From NCBI GenBank assembly GCA_903903365.1, contig CAIUYS010000360.1, forward strand, positions 1-21,324: a stretch of 21,324 nt of DNA, in the 5' to 3' direction. Position numbers and translations under genes: made by a program. Shown piece by piece: positions 7,462-15,308 of this stretch (positions within the stretch are counted from its first letter, which is position 1; the number at the start of each line of letters is the position of its first letter). This DNA comes from an uncultured Methylococcaceae bacterium (GTDB lineage: Bacteria; Pseudomonadota; Gammaproteobacteria; Methylococcales; Methylomonadaceae). A model generated the notes under the pieces. The model did not search any database. It had not been told where the DNA came from and was given only the letters and a program-made list of their open reading frames with translations.

Positions 7462-8907
7462 ATGAACAATCAATCACGTAGAGACTTTTTACTCAAATCA
7501 GGATACGGTCTAGGCGGACTTGCGCTGGGCGGCTTACTGCCCGGCGGCGGCTTACTATCTGCGGCATTAGCTGCTGATTTAATAGATCCACTGGCGGCCA
7601 AAGCCCCCCATTTTCCGGCTAAAGTTAAATCTGTCATTTGGCTGCACATGGACGGCGCACCCAGCACGATCGACTTATATGATTACAAACCTGATTTGAT
7701 CAAACTGCAAGGACAAGAGGTTCCCTCTTCTTTCCTGAAAGGTATCAAAACCAGTACCCAAGGCGGTGTCGGCAAGCTGTTTGCTTCCAACAGAACCTGG
7801 AAACAACATGGCGAAAGTGGTGCATGGTTCTCTGATTTGGTGCCGAATATAGCCAAGCATGCTGACAAAATTGCCTTTATCAAATCGAGTGTGACAGTAG
7901 GCGCGACTCACGATATTTCGATACTTAAATTGAATACCGGCGGCTTAAACCCTGGTCGCCCGTCGCTGGGAGCCTGGATACAATACGCACTCGGTACTGC
8001 CAACCCTGACTTACCGGCTTATGTGGTGCTTTACAATGGTAAAAGAGAACCTACCGGCGGTTCTATCAACTGGAGTTCCGGTTTCTTGCCGGCGGTTTAT
8101 CAAGGGACGGCTTTCCGTCCGGGTGACTCCCCCATCCTTTACCTGGATCGGCCGGTAACTGAAGCAGCGGCTCAACAAACCGAGAACCTGAACCTTTTAA
8201 AATTTCTAAATGAAAAGAAAGACGCGGCATACCCCGGTGACACTGAGCTGCAAGCCCGTGTACGTGCTTACGAGCTGGCATCGCGCATGCAATCGACAGC
8301 ACCCGAAGCTGTTGATCTAAGCAAAGAAAGCGACAGCACCAAAGAGCAATACGGCTTAAATGACGATGCGACCAAAGGCTACGGCACCAGCCTGTTACGT
8401 GCCCGACGTTTGGTTGAGCGCGGCGTACGCTTTATTCAAGTGGTGTCCGGCCCCACGGATGTGGGTGGTGACAGCAGAAACTGGGATGCCCATACCAACC
8501 TTGAAGAAAACCATGCACAACATGCCAAAGCCGTCGATAAACCGATCGCGGGACTGCTGGCTGATTTAAAAGAACGGGGGTTGCTGGATTCAACGCTGGT
8601 GGTGTGGACTTCGGAATTTGGTCGCACCTCTTATGGCCAAAGTGGCACCGGACGCGACCATAATGCTTGGGGCTACACGCAATGGCTTGCGGGCGGCGGC
8701 GTTAAAGCGGGAACAACCTATGGGGCAACTGATGAAATTGGTTTGCAGGTGGCGGATAAAAGCACAGCGGTTGATACTTATGATTTACACGCGACTGTTC
8801 TCAATCAAATGGGCTTGGATCATTTAAAATTGATTTATAAATACCAGGGCCGTTCAGAACGTCCTACGGTTGTTTATGGAAAAGTTATTAAAGAGCTGCT
8901 CGCTTAA
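7462..8907 (+). CDS. DUF1501 protein, Tat-exported (alkaline-phosphatase/sulfatase-like fold)
   Basis: A 481-residue protein. Residues 5-12 (SRRDFLLK) are a textbook twin-arginine motif followed by a Gly/Leu-rich core and cleavage after ALA at 37, so it is exported folded, perhaps with a bound cofactor. The N-terminal domain has VIWLHMDGAPSTIDLYDYKP (58-77), and the C-terminal part has TSEFGRTSYGQSGTGRDHN and LAGGGVKAGTTYGATDE (about 380-425), the hallmark segments of DUF1501. The family is related to sulfatases and alkaline phosphatases (established at fold level), but the substrate is unknown. A ribosome site AGGAAACAGG precedes ATG. The gene lies 35 bases after the PSCyt2-PSD1 gene and is followed by a strong terminator, so it is the last gene of the operon. 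Confidence 0.92.
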   Translation: MNNQSRRDFLLKSGYGLGGLALGGLLPGGGLLSAALAADLIDPLAAKAPHFPAKVKSVIWLHMDGAPSTIDLYDYKPDLIKLQGQEVPSSFLKGIKTSTQGGVGKLFASNRTWKQHGESGAWFSDLVPNIAKHADKIAFIKSSVTVGATHDISILKLNTGGLNPGRPSLGAWIQYALGTANPDLPAYVVLYNGKREPTGGSINWSSGFLPAVYQGTAFRPGDSPILYLDRPVTEAAAQQTENLNLLKFLNEKKDAAYPGDTELQARVRAYELASRMQSTAPEAVDLSKESDSTKEQYGLNDDATKGYGTSLLRARRLVERGVRFIQVVSGPTDVGGDSRNWDAHTNLEENHAQHAKAVDKPIAGLLADLKERGLLDSTLVVWTSEFGRTSYGQSGTGRDHNAWGYTQWLAGGGVKAGTTYGATDEIGLQVADKSTAVDTYDLHATVLNQMGLDHLKLIYKYQGRSERPTVVYGKVIKELLA

Positions 8908-8943
8908 CATAAAAAATCGGTCGTACTGACTGGATTCGACCCT

Positions 8944-8976
8944 AACCCGGAAGGCTTGCCTTCCTGGTTATTTTTA
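8944..8976 (+). terminator. Intrinsic terminator of the rhodanese/PSD1/DUF1501 operon
   Basis: Arms AACC-C-GGAAGG (8944-8954) and CCTTCC-T-GGTT (8959-8969) pair with one mismatch around loop CTTG, followed by ATTTTTATT. It lies 37 bases after the DUF1501 stop codon. Confidence 0.8.
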
Positions 8977-9008
8977 TTGCCCGAATCTCGGAACAGACGA
9001 ATCACTGT

Positions 9009-9031
9009 GACAATCTGTTAAATAAATTGTC
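9009..9031. promoter_or_regulatory. Possible operator inverted repeat before the CX3CH gene
   Basis: GACAAT (9009-9014) and ATTGTC (9026-9031) are perfect inverted 6-mers with 11 bases between them, 50 bases upstream of the start. A TGACA / TGTCA pair also occurs before the PepSY gene (11135-11150) but with different spacing. This could be a regulator site or chance. Confidence 0.2.
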
Positions 9032-9080
9032 GACAAAAACAGCGTGGCATGGAAACCACCCATTTAAGGATAAAAATAAT

Positions 9081-9467
9081 ATGCGTAAGATAATTAACCT
9101 TTACGGAATTATTTTCGTGCTGGCAAGCAGCATGGTCTATGCCGAAGCCGAATTTGATTTTGAAACGTTGATGGAGTCAATAGACACAAATACTCATAAC
9201 TTACAGGGCAATATCGCCAGTAAGGACTCCGCTGCAACCATCGCACTGGCCAAAAAAATGCAGAGCGATTTCAAACTGGTCGAAGGTTTTTTTGAAAACC
9301 GCGGCAATGCCGCTGATGCGGTAACCGATGCCAAAAGATACGAAGATATGGCCGCCGAAATTGTAAAATTTGTGGAAGCCAGTGACTTTGATTCCGCCTC
9401 AACCAAGGCGATTGAAATATCCAATTCTTGTGATGACGCTTGTCACGATACCTACAAACCACTTTAA
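9081..9467 (+). CDS. Small periplasmic cytochrome c'-like protein with CX3CH motif
   Basis: A 128-residue exported protein. I chose ATG 9081, not the upstream in-frame TTG at 9027, because AAGGA (9066-9070) precedes it and it gives a clean signal peptide (1-21, ending VYA). The mature part is predicted helical and rich in Asp, Ala and Lys, with no other cysteines. The C-terminus reads SCDDACHDTYKPL: a heme-like motif followed by Tyr-Lys, as at the end of cytochrome c'/c556-type four-helix proteins. The spacing is C-x3-CH instead of the standard C-x2-CH; I checked it in frame (TGT GAT GAC GCT TGT CAC). Either heme is attached through a non-standard site or binding is altered. It sits between a terminator and a long hairpin and so is probably transcribed alone. 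Confidence 0.75.
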   Translation: MRKIINLYGIIFVLASSMVYAEAEFDFETLMESIDTNTHNLQGNIASKDSAATIALAKKMQSDFKLVEGFFENRGNAADAVTDAKRYEDMAAEIVKFVEASDFDSASTKAIEISNSCDDACHDTYKPL

Positions 9468-9476
9468 CCCCAATGT

Positions 9477-9579
9477 TTAAGTTAAGCGCAAGTTGTTTAA
9501 AAAACTGGAGTGCAATCGCTTCAGCTATTGCCTGCACAACAGCTAAAGCGGTTTTACTCCAGTTGGTTGCTTAACTTAA
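9477..9579. repeat. About 100-nt imperfect hairpin between cytochrome and peroxiredoxin genes
   Basis: The outer 11-bp arms are perfect: TTAAGTTAAGC (9477-9487) with GCTTAACTTAA (9569-9579). After an asymmetric bulge come perfect 9-bp arms AACTGGAGT (9503-9511) with ACTCCAGTT (9556-9564). Then an inner 14-bp pair with two mismatches (CGCTTCAGCTATTG and CAACAGCTAAAGCG) closes on a small loop, CCTGCA. The symmetry extends over the whole element, which fills most of the intergenic space. It could be a miniature transposable element remnant, a structured RNA or a terminator; no T-run follows. Confidence 0.65.
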
Positions 9580-9618
9580 TAACATTGCCTTTAACCCCTT
9601 TATTTTAAGAGTAAAACT

Positions 9619-10209
9619 ATGAAACGTATTCTATTGGGCTGCCTCTTGTCGAGCGCCATCACCTTTCCCGCTATCGCTGCCCTGAAGGCCGGTGATGCTG
9701 CGCCGGATTTTCAAACGCAAGCGTCTCAGGCCGGCAAGGCCTTTAATTATTCACTGAAAGAGGCGCTACAGAAAGGCCCTGTCGTGGTCTACTTTTACCC
9801 GTCTGCCTACACCGGCGGCTGTAATATTCAGGCGCATACCTTTGCCGTGAATGTTGATAAATTCGCTGCTGCCAACGCTTCGGTTATCGGCGTGTCTTTG
9901 GATTCTATCGACAGGCTTAACGATTTCTCGGCTGATCCGGCCTATTGTGCAGGCAAAGTCGCGGTTGCCTCCGATGTCGATGGTGCCATTTCAAAAGCCT
10001 ACGATTTAATCGTTAGAGAAGCAGCTGAAGGAAAGAAAGATTCACGCGGTGTCGACATAACCCACGGATTTGCAGAGCGCACTACTTTTATTGTGACACC
10101 GGATGGCAAAATATCGGCTACTTTATCGGGACTAAAACCTGCGGAGAATGTTGAAAAGGCGCTTGAAACGGTACAACAACTAGCGACAGACAAGCAGGCT
10201 GCAAAATAA
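9619..10209 (+). CDS. Periplasmic peroxiredoxin (AhpC/TSA, BCP-like)
   Basis: A 196-residue thiol peroxidase with a signal peptide (1-20, ending AIA). The peroxidatic site is PSAYTGGC (61-68), fitting PxxxTxxC with Cys68. A second cysteine at 110 in ADPAYCAGK is a candidate resolving cysteine. It should reduce hydrogen or organic peroxides in the periplasm, with an unknown thiol or cytochrome donor. AAGAG lies about 8 bases before ATG. The cytochrome c4-like gene starts two bases after its stop, so the two are probably co-transcribed and may work together in periplasmic redox protection. Confidence 0.88.
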   Translation: MKRILLGCLLSSAITFPAIAALKAGDAAPDFQTQASQAGKAFNYSLKEALQKGPVVVYFYPSAYTGGCNIQAHTFAVNVDKFAAANASVIGVSLDSIDRLNDFSADPAYCAGKVAVASDVDGAISKAYDLIVREAAEGKKDSRGVDITHGFAERTTFIVTPDGKISATLSGLKPAENVEKALETVQQLATDKQAAK

Positions 10210-10211
10210 TT

Positions 10212-10952
10212 ATGGGATTGTCGCGCGGGGTGTCGCAACAAGACATCAAAGCGGTTTTATCTACATCCATGCGACATAAGCAACTGTCGCATAAACGCTG
10301 GAAGAGAAACGCCTTATTGGCTATCAGTACCTTTGCCCTGCTCGCCTCAGTCAAAAGTATGGCGGCTGAAGAGAGTAGGGAAATGACTGCGCAACGCCTT
10401 GGCAGCGGCAACCCGCTTATCGGCAAAGAGAAATCGGATGCGGGACGTTGCCAAGAATGTCATGGTGAAGCGGGTATTAGTAGTGATGCCAAAATACCCA
10501 ATCATGCGGGTCAGTATGCCGGATACTTGGTCAAACAGCTCAACAATTTCCAGTCCGGTGCACGTAAGCACGAAGTCATGACTATTATGGCGGAGGACTT
10601 AAGTGCCGCTGATATGGCTGATATTGCCGCTTATTTTGCCAGCCAAAAGCCGATCCCCGGTGATGGAAGCGGCGAAAATCCGCTTGCCAAAAATTTGTTC
10701 GTCAACGGTGATCAGGCCAGGGCTATTCCGGCGTGCATCAGTTGTCACGGTGATGGTGGTAAAGGCAGGATTGCCGATAATATAACCTACCCGGTCATTG
10801 GCGGTCAGCGCAGAGTTTACTTGCGTACCCAATTGGTCAATTGGAAACTGGGTGAGCGCAGTAACAGTCCGGAGGGTGTCATGAATAAAATTGCCAGCGT
10901 ATTGAGTGAGGATGAAATTGATGCCTTGGCCAATTATATTTCCGGGCTTTAA
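10212..10952 (+). CDS. Diheme cytochrome c4-like protein
   Basis: A 246-residue exported electron carrier with two class I cytochrome c domains. Heme sites are CQECH (80-84) and CISCH (175-179). Candidate axial methionines are Met126 in MTIMAEDLS and Met224 in EGVMNKIAS. A basic stretch followed by a hydrophobic segment (about 30-51, ending SMA) is the signal peptide. The start is uncertain. ATG 10212 lies two bases after the peroxiredoxin stop and gives a long n-region; ATG 10269 (codon 20) gives a shorter, more normal signal. Neither has a clear ribosome site. Translational coupling to the peroxiredoxin favours 10212. It likely shuttles electrons to a terminal oxidase or periplasmic reductase. 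Confidence 0.9.
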   Translation: MGLSRGVSQQDIKAVLSTSMRHKQLSHKRWKRNALLAISTFALLASVKSMAAEESREMTAQRLGSGNPLIGKEKSDAGRCQECHGEAGISSDAKIPNHAGQYAGYLVKQLNNFQSGARKHEVMTIMAEDLSAADMADIAAYFASQKPIPGDGSGENPLAKNLFVNGDQARAIPACISCHGDGGKGRIADNITYPVIGGQRRVYLRTQLVNWKLGERSNSPEGVMNKIASVLSEDEIDALANYISGL

Positions 10953-11033
10953 AAAAATCGGTCGGGGTTTGAAACGTCAGTCGCGACTAACAAAAACATC
11001 TTGATTTATCCGGGATTTACTCATTCAAGTCGC

Positions 11034-11113
11034 GTAGGTCGGGTTAGCGAAAGCGTAACCCGACAAATCGACGTATTTGTGTCGGGTTACGGCTAGCGCC
11101 TAACCCGACCTAC
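11034..11113. repeat. REP-type inverted repeat pair (REPIN-like), about 80 bp
   Basis: GTAGGTCGGGTTAGCG (11034-11049) is mirrored by CGCCTAACCCGACCTAC (11097-11113). Inside are GTAACCCGAC (11055-11064) and GTCGGGTTAC (11081-11090), so the unit is a nested pair of REP-like palindromes. Repeats with the core GTCGGGTTA are common between genes in gammaproteobacteria (general knowledge). It lies in the 279-base gap between the cytochrome c4 and PepSY genes, after a half copy of the CGGTCGGGGTTTG repeat. Confidence 0.8.
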
Positions 11114-11231
11114 AGAGATTATTAGCATTTTTTGTGACAAAAAAGTGTCAACTACTTTTTGTCTTCTATGAAGAATGCCCACTATTTCCTATTAATTATT
11201 TCCTCACTATTTATTTTTTAAGAGGGTAACA

Positions 11232-12887
11232 ATGAAGTCTTTAAATTGGCTGTTATATCAAGTCCATCGCTGGGTAGGTGTGGTACTGGGCTTATTCATG
11301 TTTTTTTGGTTTTTTACCGGCTTGGTGATTATGTATTCCACGCCGACTACACAAAATCGCAGTCAGCAACTCGCCCATGCCGAAACGCTGGCTCCCGAAC
11401 TCGGCTGGTTAAGCCTGGGTGAGGCTTGGGAGCGCAGTGCTGAAGCCCGCAAGGCCGCAGCCGAACAAAAACCCAAAGCTATGGAGAGTGCCGGTAAACC
11501 ACCCGTCAGTGGTGGCGATAGTGTAACCGCCAGCATCGCTGATGCACGCTTGGTACGTAGTGCCGGCGAACCGGCATGGCTGGTTGAGGATACGCGCGGT
11601 CAGTATGCTGCCTTATCTGCACTGGATGGTTCACTGCGTAAAACGTCGGTGGATCAGGCGTTGAAAATTGCAGAAAACTGGTTTAAAGACAGCGATGACA
11701 TCGGCATTATCAAGGCCGGTTTTATGGAGACCACCAAGAACCCCATTATTCTTCGTAATCAGGAGGCCTTAAGTCCTTTCCATCGCATTGCCGTGGGTGA
11801 CGATGGCGGCGAGCTGCTGATCTCCGAGCGTACCGGCGAAGTATTACACGCCTCCACACGCACTGACCGCGCTTTTTTCTGGGCCGGCAATTGGCTGCAT
11901 TTGCTTAAACCCTTGGAAGCAATAGCCTTGGGTAAAATTCGCAACGATGTACAACTATGGCTGGGCTTGTCCGCTGCCATAGCGACCTTGACCGGTCTTA
12001 TTATCGGCTGGTTACGCTGGCGTCCAAGATTAGGCGGCAAACCAACTTATTCCCAAGGTCGCACCCAACCTTACCGGGAATTTTGGTTTAAATGGCATTT
12101 TTGGAGTGGCCTGATCGGCGGCATCGTGATCCTGTTTTGGGCGACCAGCGGTTTTGTTGATACCAACCCTGGAAAGATATTTTCACCCGCCAATCCCGGT
12201 CGGGAAGAAATAACCCGCTACTTGGGAAAAGGCATACCCGAAGCCATGCTGACTTGGCAACCGGTGCTGCCGGTGCTACTGAAAACAGCGGTAGACGGTG
12301 CGGATATTGTCGAACTGGGCTGGCGGCGTCTGGGAAATGACGCCGTATTACTGGCGCATACCCGTGACGGACAGCGACTACCGCAAACCCTTAACGACGC
12401 CATTACCGAAGCACAGTTCAGCGAGACCGCATTACTGGCTGCCGTAAATCGCGTGGCGGCTAATACCCAAGTGGAATCCCAAACCCTTCTGAATGAATAC
12501 GACAGCTACTACTACCCAAGACACCATCAAAGCCTGGTTGAAAAGCCACTGCCGGTTCTGCTGGTAAAAATGGGCGATGAAACCGGTACGCTTTTTTATC
12601 TGGATCCACAAGATGGTCGTCTGTTGGCCAAGCTGGATAGAAGCCGCCGGGTTTTTCGCTGGCTTTACTCCGGCTTACATCACTGGGATTTCGGTTGGCT
12701 TTATCAAAGGCCGCTATGGGATGTCTGGATGCTGATATGGGTATCGTTTGGATTGGTTCTCGGTGCCAGTTCGCTGGTAGTTGGCTGTCGACGATTGAAG
12801 CAAACCTTTTTCCCCAAAAAGAAAGTGGTTCGCCCTAAAAAAACAAAAGCCGGTAAACCTGTAGCTATCGCGCCTAGGTATTTATAG
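11232..12887 (+). CDS. PepSY-associated four-helix membrane protein (FoxB-like iron reductase family)
   Basis: A 551-residue inner-membrane protein with four predicted helices at about 14-36, 240-262, 290-309 and 496-518, and two large periplasmic PepSY-type regions (about 38-220 and 312-480). Histidines next to the helices are H12 (VHRWVG), H223 (WLHLLKP), H289 (KWHFWSG) and H483-H484 (LHHWDFGW). This matches the family pattern in which paired histidines ligate heme b for transmembrane electron transfer. The C-terminus is a Lys/Pro-rich cytoplasmic tail (from about 523). The ribosome site AGAGGG (11221-11226) lies 5 bases before ATG. Members such as FoxB reduce siderophore-bound iron. Occurrence on the same strand as a TonB receptor makes metal uptake plausible, but the substrate is not shown. 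Confidence 0.85.
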   Translation: MKSLNWLLYQVHRWVGVVLGLFMFFWFFTGLVIMYSTPTTQNRSQQLAHAETLAPELGWLSLGEAWERSAEARKAAAEQKPKAMESAGKPPVSGGDSVTASIADARLVRSAGEPAWLVEDTRGQYAALSALDGSLRKTSVDQALKIAENWFKDSDDIGIIKAGFMETTKNPIILRNQEALSPFHRIAVGDDGGELLISERTGEVLHASTRTDRAFFWAGNWLHLLKPLEAIALGKIRNDVQLWLGLSAAIATLTGLIIGWLRWRPRLGGKPTYSQGRTQPYREFWFKWHFWSGLIGGIVILFWATSGFVDTNPGKIFSPANPGREEITRYLGKGIPEAMLTWQPVLPVLLKTAVDGADIVELGWRRLGNDAVLLAHTRDGQRLPQTLNDAITEAQFSETALLAAVNRVAANTQVESQTLLNEYDSYYYPRHHQSLVEKPLPVLLVKMGDETGTLFYLDPQDGRLLAKLDRSRRVFRWLYSGLHHWDFGWLYQRPLWDVWMLIWVSFGLVLGASSLVVGCRRLKQTFFPKKKVVRPKKTKAGKPVAIAPRYL

Positions 12888-12920
12888 CTTTTAATAGCGC
12901 CGTGGTGTTTACAGTCAGTG

Positions 12921-13067
12921 GTGCGCATCGCGCACCTAAAATAGCATCCACTAAACGGTTTTATTTGCACCACAATCTATTATTGTTTTCTACTCTGGTT
13001 GTGGTGCGCGATGCGCACCCTTAACTAAACAGTAGTATTGCGAAGCTTAGCGGGAGTTATTTGTTGC
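12921..13067. repeat. Inverted pair of GTGCGC palindromes plus dispersed repeat copy B
   Basis: GTGCGC-ATC-GCGCAC (12921-12935) and its reverse complement (13004-13018) flank an AT-rich centre in the gap between the convergent PepSY and desulfurase genes. Immediately to the right, 13026-13067 is an inverted copy of 3700-3741. The palindromes could act as a two-way transcription block, although no T-run follows them. Confidence 0.65.
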
Positions 13068-13127
13068 TAGATGACTAAGGCATCTATACGAAAGTAAAAG
13101 TATTTTTTAAAAATAGGTAGGCGTGAA

Positions 13128-13152
13128 GGCTCCCATACAAGCTATGGGAGCC
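13128..13152 (-). terminator. Hairpin after the desulfurase gene, likely operon terminator
   Basis: Perfect 10-bp arms GGCTCCCATA (13128-13137) and TATGGGAGCC (13143-13152) close on a 5-base loop, 20 bases beyond the desulfurase stop. On the minus strand a T-rich run (TATTTTT) comes only about 12 bases after the stem, so it is a weaker intrinsic terminator than the others here. Confidence 0.55.
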
Positions 13153-13172
13153 AGACAGCAATAGACTACCCG

Positions 13173-15308
13173 TTAAACAATTTTGCCACTCTGAATCTGT
13201 TTAACGGTAGTAACCAAACGATCAATTTCTTCGTAGGTATTATAGAACGCCAAAGAAGGACGTACGGTGCTTTCCAGGCCAAAACGACGCAAGATGGGTT
13301 GTGCGCAATGATGGCCGGTACGGACAGCAATACCCACCTTATTTAAAGCGACACCAATATCCTGATTGCTGTGTCCTGCCAATACAAACGACAACACACT
13401 GGCTTTTTCCGTAGCCGTACCAATCAAGCGCAAACCTTGAATGCTCTTAAGTGCCTCCATTCCGTAAACCAACAATTCATGCTCGTAACGCGCGACATTT
13501 TGGATACCGATTTTGGTCAGATATTCAAGTGCCGCCCCCAAGCCTACAGCATCCGCAATGTTGCCGGTACCGGCTTCAAAGCGGGCTGGAGCAGGCTGGA
13601 AGGTGGTTTTTTCAAAGGTCACGTCATCGATCATGTTACCGCCGCCTTGCCACGGTGGCATGGACTCCAGTAACTCGGCCTTGCCATATACCGCACCAAT
13701 ACCGGTAGGGCCGAATATTTTGTGCCCCGAGAATACGCACCAATCACAATCCAGTGCTTGCACATCAACCTGCAAATGCGAAACGGATTGAGCGGCATCC
13801 AGCAAAACACGAGCACCAACACGATGCGCCATGGCAATGATTTCCTGCGCCGGCGTAACCGTACCGAGTGCATTGGAGACATGCGTGAACGACACCAGTT
13901 TGGTACGGGAACTTAGCAACTTCTGATATTCCCCCAGTAACACCTGACCGCTATCATCAACCGGCACTACGCGTAATCTCGCTCCGGTCAATTCGCACAG
14001 CTGTTGCCACGGTACAATATTGGCATGATGCTCCAGCCAAGTGATGATAATCTCGTCACCGGCAACCAGATTTTGCTGCCCCCAACTTTTGGCAATCAGA
14101 TTGATCCCCTCAGTGGTTCCACGGACAAAAATAATTTCCTCGGAAGACGACGCATTTAAAAAGTGCGCGACCGTATCGCGGGATTTTTCATACGCATCGG
14201 TTGCCCGTGCAGCCAGCTCATGTGCCGCACGATGAATGTTGGAATTTTCGTGCTCATAAAAGTACGAAACCCGATCAATCACCACCTGAGGCTTTTGGGT
14301 TGTTGCCGCGTTATCCAACCAAGCTAACGGATAACCGTTAACCCGTTCTTGTAGAATCGGAAAATCGCGACGCACGGCATGGACATCAAAAGGTGGATGC
14401 GCCGAAGCAAGCCCTGGCGCATTAAAACCACCGTTTTTTAACTCATCCAGAAAATAAAAGGATGAGCCTGACCCTGCGCTTTCTGGCGTGCTTCCGGAAG
14501 GCGTCGAAAAAGGCGTAAAAAACTTCAGCAACTCCGCTTCACCCGGCAAACCATAGACTTCGGGTGAAAGACCCGCAATCAATGAAGCATCCAGATTAGC
14601 AAAGGAGCTTGCCAAACCGGGCGTTGCCGTCGAAACGGTAAGACCGGAAATCGAACCGTCTGACGTTGGATTGGCAGCAAAAAGCTTTTGCAATTCGGTT
14701 TCAAAAACCTGTGGAGAAAAGCTCGCATCCGCTGATTTTTCAGCCGATGCCTGTGCTTCAACCGTTACGTCTTGTGCCGACGGAATACCCGAAACTGAAC
14801 CGGCATCAACACTTCCGGGAATGTTGCTTCCGGAAGGAATGCGCGAAACCAGTAACTGTTGCAATTCAGCGGCTCCGGGCAAGCCAAAGTCATGCGGAAA
14901 AATACCCGACAACACGGACTTGTCCAGACCTGCAAAAGACGACGGCAAGCCGGGTGCTGAAGGCGTATTACCCAAAACCGAACCGGTATCAAGACTGTCA
15001 GGAACACTCTCGAAAGACGGCTGACGCGGCGCAAACAACTGCCGCAACTCCAACTCACCCGGCAAACCAACCGCTTGCGGTGCAATACCGGTTACCCCGG
15101 AATGACCCAAGCCAGCCAAAGGCGAAACCGCTCCGCCAGACGCCGCCGAAGTCCCAATACCCAGCCGTGAACCATCGCAAGGCAACGCTGAAAACAGCTC
15201 GTTGGCAAGTTTGGTTAAATAATCGACATCCGGCAAAGATGCAGCCCCTGAATTTTCCGTAAAACCTGATTGCGCTAGATTTGCTTGGTCAAATTCACTT
15301 GTAATCAT
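13173..15308 (-). CDS. SufS-like cysteine desulfurase, encapsulin cargo, with long repeat-rich N-terminal domain
   Basis: Removes sulfur from cysteine as persulfide and alanine using PLP. With the ATG at 15308 it has 711 residues, far longer than ordinary SufS (about 400). The enzyme domain spans about 306-711: PLP lysine K530 in SGHKIFGPTG and catalytic C668 in RTGHHCAQP; LEHHANIVPW (425-434) is typical SufS. Residues 1-305 are low complexity (Ser, Pro, Gly, Ala) with a YLTKLANELF motif (30-39) and repeats of GLPGxxELxxLF at 81-92, 142-153 and 253-264, with a looser one (FETELQKLF) at 202-210. Such a disordered extension is the known cargo-loading domain of desulfurases packaged in family 2A encapsulins. 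The start overlaps the shell-gene stop by 14 bases, so translation is probably coupled. An upstream in-frame ATG (15353) lies within the shell gene and is less likely. Confidence 0.92.
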   Translation of the reverse strand: MITSEFDQANLAQSGFTENSGAASLPDVDYLTKLANELFSALPCDGSRLGIGTSAASGGAVSPLAGLGHSGVTGIAPQAVGLPGELELRQLFAPRQPSFESVPDSLDTGSVLGNTPSAPGLPSSFAGLDKSVLSGIFPHDFGLPGAAELQQLLVSRIPSGSNIPGSVDAGSVSGIPSAQDVTVEAQASAEKSADASFSPQVFETELQKLFAANPTSDGSISGLTVSTATPGLASSFANLDASLIAGLSPEVYGLPGEAELLKFFTPFSTPSGSTPESAGSGSSFYFLDELKNGGFNAPGLASAHPPFDVHAVRRDFPILQERVNGYPLAWLDNAATTQKPQVVIDRVSYFYEHENSNIHRAAHELAARATDAYEKSRDTVAHFLNASSSEEIIFVRGTTEGINLIAKSWGQQNLVAGDEIIITWLEHHANIVPWQQLCELTGARLRVVPVDDSGQVLLGEYQKLLSSRTKLVSFTHVSNALGTVTPAQEIIAMAHRVGARVLLDAAQSVSHLQVDVQALDCDWCVFSGHKIFGPTGIGAVYGKAELLESMPPWQGGGNMIDDVTFEKTTFQPAPARFEAGTGNIADAVGLGAALEYLTKIGIQNVARYEHELLVYGMEALKSIQGLRLIGTATEKASVLSFVLAGHSNQDIGVALNKVGIAVRTGHHCAQPILRRFGLESTVRPSLAFYNTYEEIDRLVTTVKQIQSGKIV

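Noticed and set aside
9027..9080. Upstream TTG start for the CX3CH protein
   Set aside because: It would put 18 polar residues before a clear signal peptide; ATG 9081 has AAGGA at a suitable distance.
11135..11150. TGACA-N6-TGTCA operator before the PepSY gene
   Set aside because: Five-base arms in AT-rich DNA occur by chance, and the spacing differs from the pair at 9009-9031.
14666..15262. Long plus-strand open frame opposite the desulfurase N-terminal domain
   Set aside because: It is antisense to the repeat-rich cargo domain; biased Ser/Pro/Gly codons keep the opposite strand open. The product is low complexity with no recognisable family.
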